Below, in pieces: positions 28,101-40,100 of a DNA stretch of 64,000 bases. Position 1 is the stretch's first letter. The number at the start of each line of letters is the position of its first letter. The stretch is from NCBI GenBank assembly GCA_018881555.1, contig JACAXG010000002.1, positions 18,408,077 through 18,472,076 of the forward strand, read 5' to 3'. The position numbers were made by a program, and so were the translations under genes. This DNA is from Amblyornis subalaris (Eukaryota; Chordata; Aves; Passeriformes; Ptilonorhynchidae). A model generated the notes under the pieces. The model had not been told where the DNA came from, did no database searches, and was given only the letters and a program-made list of their open reading frames with translations.

Positions 28101-31100
28101 GTGAGGCTCATTGACAGAGCTTTAAACTAGGCTTGAAGGCAGGCAGGAATAGCAGGCTCACCTGTGACAATCTGTGGGATGACATGCCAAGGTTAGAGAG
28201 ACAGGGTGCTAGCAAGAATGCTATGCCTGTTTCACTGAGACGTGCTGGCTGTATTGGAGCACACTTGTAGCTTTGCTGAGCCAAGGACTCTTGAGGTAAT
28301 AGGAGCCACGGGAGAAACACCAGTGAAATACCTCAAAGGAATTAAGGGGTGTTCCCCTGTCCTGCGTTGTTTGCTCCCTGAGACTACACTTATATGAGGT
28401 GGGGTGGTACTCCTTATCTCAACTGGTAACTATTCCGGCCACGCATCCTGAGCGGATTAGCTCTGTTAATGGCCCATTACTGAACCAGATAAGCACGAAC
28501 CAATAGAATGCCAGAAACATCCCCTTCCATTGTGGAAATCCTTACCCCTGGGGAGATACCAGTAAGGCTGGATAAGGACCAAGCAATAGAACGTTGGGAA
28601 CATCCCTTTCCATTGTAGAAATCCCAACGCCTGGAGGAGACACTGGCTAAGGAAATACGACATAAAAGAAGGCTTTGGAATGGGAGAAGGCACTGGAAAA
28701 CCAGACCACTGGAAAACCAGATGACTGGAGAACCAGACAACTGGACAACCAGAGGATGGGACTACCACCACCGGATACTCAGCGGACCAGACCTTTCTAA
28801 GGGACTACTGCTTTCAACAGCACTGCAACCACTGCCAGGTTGTACCGTGGCTCTGCCAGTTTAAACCCGTGTTTTCTGTATTCCTGCATTTATTTTAACC
28901 TTTCTATTAAAATTTTAATTTTGACCTAAATCTCTCTCGTTGTATTTGTGTGGGGTTAATTTCCNCTGCTGGTTCACATTCAAACCAGCACATCCCCTAG
29001 GAAAGTGACATGGCCGACAGCCATTATTATTCTTATAAGCAGGCCCCCNTGGAGGAGGACCACAGAAATGATCAGAGGGCTGGTGCACCTCTCCTATGAA
29101 GACAGGCTGAAGGAGTTGGGGATGTTCAGCCTGGAGAAGGCTCCAGGGAGACCTTATAGCAGCCTTTCAGTATTTAAAGGAAGCTTATAAGAAAGATGGG
29201 AACGAACTTTCTAGTGGGGCCTTTTGTGATAAGACAAGGGGTAGTGATTTTAAACTAAAAAAGGTAGGTTTAGACAAAATTTTTTTCCAATGAGAGTGGC
29301 AAAACATTGGAAGAGGTTGCCCAGAGAGGTTTTAGATGCCTGTCCTGGGTTAACCAAAAAAGGATGTATTCTATCACCGCCCACATATTTCCTTGATAAA
29401 CTGCATNGTTTGCTCCCTGAGACTAGGCTCGATAAGCTGGGTCATTTGCTCCCTGAGACTGTGCTCATGTGAGGTGGGGTGGTACTCCTTATCTCAACTG
29501 AGATAACTATTCCAGCCGACAACAAGCACCACCCATCCTGAGTGGATGCTGGATTAGCTCTGTTAATGGCCCATTACCGAACCAGATAAGCATGAACCAA
29601 TAGAATGCCAGAAACCGTTTGCTCCCTGAGACTAGGCTCATCTGAGCCCATTACCGAACCAACCNATGGAACGTCAGGAACATCCCCTTCCATTGTGGAA
29701 ATCCCCACCCCTGAGGGAGGCACAAGTTAAGGAAACATGACATAAAAGCAGGCTTTGGGATGGGAGAAATCACTGGATTGGAGAACTAGACCACTGGACA
29801 ACAACCACTGGATACCCAGAGGACTCCAGACAACCAGACCACGGGATACCCAGAGGACTAGACCCTTCACCACCACTGGACAACCAGAGGATGGGACCAC
29901 CACCACTGGACACTCAGCGGACCAGGCTTTTCTATAGGACTACTGCTTTCAACAGCATTGCAACCACAGCCAGGTTGTACTGTGGCTCTGCCAGTTTAAG
30001 CCCATATTTTCTGTATTCCTGCATTTACTTTAACCTTTCTATTAAAATTGTAATTCTGACCTAAAATCTCTCTCGAGGCATTTGTGTGGGGTTAATTTCC
30101 TCTGCTGGTTCACGTTCAAACCAGCACAATGCCCCATCCTTGGAAACATTCAAGGTCAGGTTGGATGGGTCCTAAGCAACCTATCTAGTTGAAGATGTCC
30201 CTGCTCATTGCAGGGCAGTTAGACTAGATGACTTTTAAAGGTACCTTCCATTCCAACCCGCACTATTCAGTGGTTCTGTGGTTCTACTACAGGTACAGAG
30301 AGATTATGATCCACCTTTTAAAAATTATCTGTAATGGGAATGTCTTGATTCCTGCATACATAACATTTAATTTTTGCAGAGATGCTAAACATACTCTTGC
30401 CAGCTATATGAAACAGAAACTGTGGGTGTTTAACAGCTTGAAATTTACATCTGTTTGTTCAGAGAGCTGGAATACTTCTATTTCACAATGAAGGCTGCAA
30501 GAGAATTGAAAAAGGGAATTAATTTCTTCTGACTTTCAAGCCTTGCTTGTGTGATTTAACCACTAAACCAGGCTTTGAAGAGTTATGAATGCATCTTTCC
30601 ATTTGTGCATTGTTATAAATAACTGAAGAGGTTATCTGTTATGTATTCTGAAACAATTTGACAATACATGTGTAACAAAAAATTAGAGTGTACACCAGAT
30701 AATGGCATAAATTATGTGCTATATTTGCACTAAATATACACTGAATATCATAAAAGAATCAGTGGCAATTTCAAAGAAAAGCTGTTTTTTCCCTCATTGA
30801 TAATAACTTTAAAAACTTCAAACAAAACAGTAATTGAAACAAGTATTTGTACTTCTTCAATTTTAAAAGTTCTTTTCAAATACTAAGAAATCTCATTTGG
30901 AATAAGTTAGTGTTGAGGCTTTTTGACTCTTCTCAGTGAAATGGATCAGTGTGCTAAAATTACTTGGGTAACAGCCTGTCCTGGAAGAAATGGATATTGC
31001 CTCTATTTATCCTACTCAGTGTAGGAAGAATGTTCAGGTGTTGAAAGCTGAAGGCCCTCCCAAAAAAACTGAGGAGTCACATCATATTTAAAAAACACTG

Positions 31101-34100
31101 TGTTATGCACAGGACTCGCAAGAGCAGCTCCTCTTACACTTTTGGCAAAGCCCCTGGAAGCAGCAGCAGCAGCCTAGGTTTACCATATTCCTGGAGCATG
31201 CCTTTGTGTGCTGTTCTCTCTGCACTTTCTTGGGTACATGCTGTCAGAGACTGGAACAGTTCATGCCTGAAACACTGTTATTATAGCAAAACTGTACAAA
31301 GAAGCCACCGAAGCCCACCCCTCCCTAAGAGATGCCTGACTGAAACTTTGGACTGAGAGTTGAATTGCTGAGATTAAATAAAAGGGAGCCTATTCTTCAA
31401 TCATCTCAGATCTGGGGATAAGTAAACAAGGCTGAAGGAAAAGAATGAAAGCCAAAACCAGCAGCTGTGATGACAATCTTCCCCAGCTGGGAGTGGGGGA
31501 GACAATAGCCCACAGACCCATTTGCTGAGAGCAGGTTTGCACAGATTTCCCTCCCAACCGAGGTGGGGGGGAGCAGGTTTTGCTATGTCATAACCTCTGC
31601 TCGGGGCAGTGAACCCATCCTCCCTTATGCAAACCGGCTGTGGAACCCCCAGCCCCGGGAAGGCCACAACCATGGGACATTCACGTGAGAGGCAGCTGAG
31701 GGGGCAATCTAATCCAGAGACCCCCCGAATTGCCCCCCAGACTCATTGCTGAGGCCTTGCACCACAGGACTGTACGTGGTGCAAAGTGATGCAACAGATC
31801 CAGAGTCTGTTGTAAGAGACAATGGCAATCTTGCCTCCCCTGGGGGAGGTGCCTGGATTTTCCTACCTAGCCTGAACGTATATTAATCTTTTGTGTTTCC
31901 TGGGGAACCTTCACCACCAAGAAGATCAGATGGAGAGGATCAACAGAACATCATTGAGATCCACGAGTGGTGTATTTTCTTTAATCTGTCTCCATCACTC
32001 TCTGTCCCTTCACCTCTCTTCTGTTTCTTTCTCTTCCTTTTTCTCTCTCTCATATTTACTATCAAATAAAATCCATACTATTGACACTGGCATATGGTCT
32101 CGTTTGCGCCTTAATTCGGGCAAAGAAATTCCTAAATAATTTTAATAACCGGACTGTAACACATGCTTATAGGGATCCTAAAAACACACTTTTTCAGATA
32201 CAGGCATGTTACACCTATGACCTCTAGAACCCAAATACTGGTGCCATGAAGCAAGACAGAGGTATGTATGTGTGGAGTGATTCTATAACATACCAACAAT
32301 GAGATGCAAAAGTGTAACCCATTTCTCTGGAGACTAGAAGTCATCCATAGTTATACAAGAATAAACTCTGGCTGTAAATCTTATCTGTCTGTCAATACAC
32401 TTCAGGACATGGAGGAAATAAACGAAGATAATAATAGTAATACAAATTTGAATGAATAAATAACTGAAAATAAAGTAAAAAAAATCATATAATGATTTCC
32501 CTCTGCAAATACTTGAACTGGGAAACCCTCACAGGAAACTCTGGCTGTAATGAAGTTATGTCTGCATACAATAACTTGTTTAATAATGAAGAGAGAGAGA
32601 ATACTTTAATCTCTTAAGAAACATTGTGCAGAAATTTGTAGTGTCTGTTGTTTAAGATCAGTCCAAGCCTGTTTCCTAACACTGTCTCATGGAAAGCAGG
32701 CAAAAGTTAGAGACTGAAAGGATGCATTAATATAAATAAGAAAGTCACAGGTAATACACATTGTAAACATGACAAAACCATACCAAATGTGTTGTCATAC
32801 TCTGTGAGCAAAATAACAAGGTTAGTTTCTTCCACCACAACTCCTTGCTGAAGAAGACAGATGGAATTAAGAACTTGATATTGACAGCTGATATTGAATT
32901 AAAAACTTGATACTGACAAGAGATATGGAATTAAAAACTTGATATTGACACATTAAAAAAGGTTCTTAGGGTGGCAATTAGTATCCATTCATACATTGTT
33001 AGGCCCTGAAAGTCCTGAGATGAAGTTCTATATCAGCTAGAAGATACACAAGTGACACCATAAACACCTTGTCACTGGCAGTAGCAACATGGCGTTGTTG
33101 CTGCTGTTCCCATTCCCTGCACTCATATAATTTTCAACTCTGATTTTCTTCTTTTTCTTATAACTTTTCTTTTTTGTTCTGTTTAATAAGTCTGATATCA
33201 ATGACTTCAGCTAATAGACAGGAAAGCAGTTGAGAGCAGTGACTTAAATGGTCTGATATTACTATAAGTTTGCTGGGACTAAGAGCATATGCTATGTTTG
33301 TCTCTCACCAGAAATGAAGATGCAAGAAAAAGCGTTATCAGTGGATGGAGTGGTTTTCTACTTTGTTAGAATTTTCTCCTTCTCTTGTTGTTTCTGTCTT
33401 GTTTTGAGTTTCAAAGAGCAAAAACAGGTTTTGACACAGGTAACATGGTCAGCCTATTCCAATGAACTTTTATTGATTTTTTACATAAAAAAGGACTATT
33501 GTTACTGTTCTTCCTTATGTAACTTCCTACGTGTACAAAGGAGAGGTATTACTAAAAATGAAAGTCTTATGTAATGCCTTGTATGTAAAAAGCTTTGACT
33601 ACTTTCTTAAAAATACAAAACCTCAAAACATTAAAACCCCAGTGCTTTCTGATTACTCCCTGGCATTAAGCAAGCCAATGCTCACTATGTCAAATTGCAG
33701 TACTGTAATATTAATTTTGAGTTTGTCCCAACCTGAAAAATTCAAACAACTTTTCTGGCTTATAAAGAGTTAGATTTCCCTGTTACAATTTTCTTCATTA
33801 AGAAAATGCATTTCCTCCCAGAACCAAGTATCTCTCAATCTCCTCTTGTGGACTGTTGAAGAAATTCACAAATAACACATTTAATTTTCCAAAACAGAGC
33901 TAAAAGGTAAAAAATGCTAAGTATAATGTAGCTGGATTTTAGTAATTAGGCGTACCAGTAAGATCTGGCAGGAAACAGATCTAAACATAATGGTCAGAGT
34001 AGAGATGCTGCCTAATTTTTGTCTAATATGCTACCAACTAAAGCATCACCTCAAAGTGCCAGTAACAGCTAGGATGCTCAGTGTCTGAACTTTTTCAGTG

Positions 34101-37100
34101 TCTGAAAAAGTGAGTGCCTGCAGGACAAGGAATATATCTAATGTTTTTCTGACTTGGATGGCTAAACTACCCATGAAGCTATTGTATCAGAAGGCCGTGC
34201 CACTACTGTCCCTAGAAGAAAATGAGCCATTGCTCTGACTCCAGGGACTTAATTGCCAAAGAGCTAGAGTTAGAAGTCCTGTTCTTTTGTCATCAGCCAA
34301 ATTTAAAGAGATGCAGGGTTTCAAATACACGCCTTCTTTTGACATTCCTTTATGGCTCACTAAGGTTGGCCCCTTGCTGGTTTGCTACTTGTTTTGCCTA
34401 TTTCTACAACCCTTTAGTCCATATATGAAGTCAGGTACTTTAAAGTTAGTATGGCAGTTTTGGGTACTGCAATGTCTACATCTTCTTAAGGGTCTGTGTC
34501 TCAATGTGCAACCCTTTAGAAATATACTAAATTTCTAAATATTTAAGTGCTTTTAATAATTTTATTCTGCTGCTTTTGAGGCTGAAACTTCTAATTCTCT
34601 CAATACTCCCACTTACCTCTACTATATACATGATTAACTGAGATTTGAAGCAAGATGGGCTCTCTATAGCAATTCATATGCTGGCTCAGGGACCTGAGGA
34701 CACTCCTGAGCCTGGCTGTCCCCACCCAGTCCCTGGGGCTCCCCCCACCTGCCCACAGCCCAGGACACCATGTCAGCCCTCCGCGCCATCAGCCACTGCT
34801 CNAGCAATGCCACTGCAGAGCCAGTCTTCAGCTGCCTACAGCTCTGTCTGGCCAAGGGCTCTGCAGAACTGGGCCAACCCATGGACTGACATCCCAGCCT
34901 GGCCCTAGCTCATCCCTGCCCTATTCCTGGCTGGAGTGGTGGGACAGGCTCTGGCTGTCAGGCCCTAGCCAGATGGCCACTACCACACTGTGCTGCCAGC
35001 TCCCTGTTCCTTTGGTAGCAGTTAGCCCTCGCAGTGTCTGACATGCTGCACCCAAGGTGAACTAAAAAACTTTATTAACAAATAAGCATTTTGACAGGTA
35101 TTTTTGTGATCTTTTATAACAACCAATACTTGATGCATTTCCTCCCCCCTTTTTTTACTGTTTTGAACAACACAGCTATTAGACTGACACCTCTGTGGCT
35201 AACCTTCCTCTTGTTTGATTACTAGTCTAAACATAAATCAAAGTGCAAAAGGGCACATCATTAGCAGAAACACCTTGCAGATTTCAAATAGTTTGATCTT
35301 GAATTAGAAATATGTTTTCCCTTGAAAATGTTTACAAACATTTGCATTTTACTAAACTGGACATTCATTCTATATACGTTATTCCTCAATGACATTTTTG
35401 CCTCTTGCCATAATTCTAAATAGGAACACGAAAATACCTTTTTATGTACATTAAAAGATGTTGTGCNAATGGTACCATTAATTATGTTGCATTCTGCAGC
35501 GATATATTCCAAATGAGACAGAGATTTAGCCAGGTAAAACCTGCTTATATTTGGGCAGCTCTAATGCAATACGTAATGATGACTCCCTTAGGAACACAGA
35601 TTTTAAGAGAAGGAAAGGATACATTAATAACTAGACTACACTAACTGCTTGTTGCACGTGTTATCCCTGGCACTGTCACTGCAGAAATCACATGCAGTGC
35701 CTTGTGAACCACAGCCCTAGTCACAGCAGTAACACATGGAAGACAGGGATGTCTGTCTGTCTGACTCTGGCTTTCAACAGATCACCTTATAGTCCAGCCC
35801 TTTAAAAACCTCTTGGTTCTGAGTAGGTCATAACACTTTGGAAATATACAGGCAGAATAAGGGATTTAATTGAATATTTGGCATCATCTGAGACAGAATA
35901 TTGAACAAGGTAACAAATCCACTCAATAGAGTGGTTCCCATTCCCTTTATCTCAGATGCACTTAAAATTCATGTTACATCTCTCCTGATGGGCCATATTT
36001 AGCAAATGATGGACCAGCATGTGTTCCAGCTTTTTTTTGCTACTCTAGGCACTTAAGTCCAACAGAACACCTCTGTCCAGAAGGTTTTGCTCCTTAAGAA
36101 AATATATCCAGCAGCAATTATTGCATATTTACAGAACTTTTGAATAGATTACCCAGGTCTAAGTGAAGTGGAGAAACTTTCCCCAGGAAAGAGGGGAGAA
36201 GTAACGAAAGAAGAAAGGTTTACATTACTAGTGAAAAGAGACAGCCCAAACATCAGACAACCCAAACCTCATTATTTTTGGTTCAGGTATTTGAACCTTA
36301 TTATGACAAAAATGTTGCCTCCCTGGCATTTAGCTTGTTTCAAACTTGGTCTCGGGGATCAAATTAATGAAAATATTTTTACATAAGGCAGCTGTACCTT
36401 TGCCATTAGATATAAATTATAATAATTCTGTTTGGAGAGGTTATTTATGGTGAGAAGATTTTTGTTTTAAATTAAAAACATAGTCAAGAAAAATACTTGA
36501 AAAGACAGCAATGGTTTAAAANTAAATGATATAAAAATGCAAACAAGTTTCTTTCCAAGGAAGTGGCCTTCTATCTAATAGTGCTGTTCTTAATTTAATT
36601 TCCTTATCACAGAGGTGATAGGAAACAATCTTCCCCAGCCTTAAATCTTGGGCTTTCATAGGGAATGCTTGTATGGCAATCTCTCATATTCTTTTGCTCT
36701 ATGTCTTCTTTGCTTTTACTGAGCATAGTTACCATAGAGACAAAGAATCCTCAAAGGCCTTCTGCCCCCNCATTCTCTAAGTGAATTGTTGGGGAAGGAG
36801 AGGCTTTAATATCTTAGTATCTATGACATTTTCTTTCCTCAGTCCATATTCAGCAACAAAAATGATGAAAAAATCCTTCTTTCCTCCCCATTCAAACACT
36901 GCCAGAGGTGACACACACCAAAAGCCAGCATGTCTTCTTCATTAGAGCTTAACTATCAAAATAAACAGAAAGGCAAAGTATAGGATAATAGTGACCCTTT
37001 CATTTCTTGGAATTGATCTGTATTTCATTATGAATGTTTTTTCAGTTGTCTTTTTGAAATAGACCGTGTAAATTGTTTATATAGACTTTTCATTACTTAC

Positions 37101-40100
37101 TTATAACGTAAGCCAAAAAATTTTCAGCATATTACAGTTAAATATACTTAATAGACAAACACATTGTATGTACTCATATTTTTATTTGGAAAGATAGCTT
37201 TGGTTTACAGATTAAGTTGATTCTAATGCATAAAAATGTGTATATTTAACAACTTCCTATTAAAGTAAAATGGTTTATATTTGATTTACTTCTGGTTTGT
37301 GCTTTAAAATATTCTAAAAATTCTAGTAGATAAAAACTAAAATGTATATTCTAAAAACTAAGGTGGACCATCTCTATTAAAGATGAGTTGCCTTCAAAGT
37401 GTTTTTTGAGAGAAAGCTGTTATAAGATTCCATATACCTTTTCATAAGCTTATGGTTCTATTTCATTTACAAGACTGATGGATAGGGTCAAGGACAGATG
37501 GACAGACATTAAGCAAAGTAAATTAAGAGGATGTCCTTTTTCTTACTACGTTCAGAAAGCGACAAGAGCTTTCAGAGAGACTGACAGCTCTAATCACAGG
37601 CTTTTGTTCTTTTTTTTCCCCTACAAATCATTGCATAGTTGTACTACACCAATATTCCTTAGCCTTTATTTCTCTGAATGAGAGACTAGAAGAATTTAAG
37701 AACTGAAGGTATTTGGGATTTAATCGAGAAAGTTGTTCTTAGCCTTTCTGTTTCAAATTTTGAAATTTCTCTGCCTAAAATGCTGGGATTACAGGTATTA
37801 AAATACAATTATCACACCTGACTTAAGAAGGAGGGCAGGAAGTGGCTGTGAAGATCATGCAGCTTTGCTCAAAGACTGAGCAAACTGTGAAGGTAATATC
37901 ACTAGAGTTTGCTTTGAAGTTTCCAGTGCAAGTAATTTGCAATCCCTTGTCCGCAGTTTAATAAACTGTCCTTGTCCAAACTCTCACTGAAAAGCCTCCA
38001 GTTAAAGGTANCAGCAAATACAAAGCAGGAATGCAAGTCAGTCAAGAAAAACACAGGAAATATACTTAGAGGCTGTAGGACTGAGCACACATCATCTGCC
38101 TGGTAAATGTCATAATTACAACTGATTCCAAAAAGCATTTATCTTCAAAGACTAAAGAGGAAATCTCCTAACGTAAACAGGTTTAATTATTTTTTGCTGC
38201 TGTTGTTTTAAATATTTTTCTGAATTTAACATGATGATAAAAATAAAAAAGCAAGAACATAGGAAAAAAGCGTAAAAGNTGGGTATTGATTCAACTCTCC
38301 ACCATCTGTAATAAGAAAGGAGGGCTGGGATCAGTGTTAAAGAGTTTATAACTAATATTGATATTAACAGCTGTGAAGCACGAGAGGTGACAGCTGGAAT
38401 TATCAGCCCAGCTACCCATTCATTTCTGCCAAAAACTTATGCCCAAATAACAAGAGCAGCAGAAGAGACATCAGTGAAGATGGGGTTGTACAAACACACC
38501 AGTCTGAGCTACTGAGGCATAAGCATGTATGCTCCAGTTGAGTTTGCTATAGAAAGGAAGTAATCTCTGGCTGAAATGTGTCAGGAAAAGAATATGCCAA
38601 GTATTACTTCAAGAAGATTGGAGTGAACCCACAGATCTGCTTGAAGCTGATAACTCTTCTACAATGCCTGAAATATATTCTCATGAATTGATACAGCTGT
38701 CTCCTACCATAAATAAAGTCATACTCATGCAAAGCGTCTGCAAAAATGCTTAAATAAAGAAATTGCTGGGAAAAAAAAGCTCAGAATAATTGTGTCAAGG
38801 GACATGAAAAAAATATCTGAGGCTATAATTTTCAGCTAGACATTACAAGCAAGAGTTACCACGTAAATTGATTTGTGTATCTTCAGCAGACATTTCAGCA
38901 TTGAACTTAGCTTAACTCATTTAAATACATTTGTAAAATTTACATGAAGTCTCCCTCTCCAGTTACTTTCACTCTCCTTAAGACATGTAAGTACCTTGGT
39001 CATTACTGGAACCATTTTTTCCTTTTAAACACAGACAATATTATAAACTTGAATATGTTCAGTCCTGAAGCAATCTCAGATTCCACTGAGGTTACAAAAA
39101 TTGCCATTATTAAAATGTGCATTTATTTATGTAGAATAGAATAGAATAGAATTTTCATTAGGAAGGGAGCTACAACGATCATCTACTGCTCATCAACTGT
39201 TTGAGTAATTCAGGGCCGATCAAAAGTTAAAGCATGTTATTAATGGCATTGCCTAAATGCTTCTTAAATGCTGACAGGCTTGGGGCATGAATCATCTCTC
39301 TAGGAATCCTATTCCAGTGTTTGACCACCTTCTCAGTAAAGAAACACTTCCTAATGTCCAGTCTAAGCCTCTCCTGGTGCAGCTTTGAGCCACTCCCATA
39401 TGATACCATATATGAGAGACCAAAAGAGTAAGATTTGGGCTCTGGAGGATTTTTCTGAGTTTTCATTTTACACATTAAAAAAAACCCCAAACTGTGAACA
39501 TAACATTCATTTGTATTGTTGTAAAGACATGTCACAATGGAAGCAAAGCTGCAGTCAATGTGCTGATGGCACTACATGTGAAATAAAACAGATGTCAGGC
39601 TAAGAGCAGAATGACTGAAGTGTTTTGGTGAGTCAGTGTTTGATTCTTGAAATAAAGTGTAAGCGTAGGAAAACATGATTTTCTCTGAACAAGGACTTAC
39701 CACGTGCTAAGAGCACAATTGTGTACAGGACATTATTACTTCTATCATTAATAAATCTTCTTCTTATGTACTCAGATCAAAATTAGTTAGATATTCAAAA
39801 CTAAGATGAACTTTGTTGTTTGAGACACAGATGTTAGAGTATCTTTGTAGAAGCCTTTATATTTAATACTACTATATTTAATACTACTATTTAATACTAC
39901 TCATTCACTTTGGAGAAGAGCTGTGTGTTTTACTAGAAACTATAAAATGTGGATTTTTTAAAAAGGTTATATGCAATTTAAAGAACCCTAGAAAGCTAGA
40001 CTATTTTTTTCAGAGAGTAGGTGAAATGTTACCTCNTTAAAAATTAAAAGCATGTTATCTAATTCAGTCTATCTTATCCTACCCTTATGACTTAGGTCTT

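Noticed and set aside
27655..28101. 148-codon plus-strand open frame as a host gene
   Set aside because: It is the decayed ORF1 of a CR1 LINE, inside a larger CR1 that is interrupted by LTRs.
28358..30128. The two LTRs as ends of a single provirus
   Set aside because: Each has its own perfect 5-bp target duplication, and the sequence between them is CR1, not retroviral.
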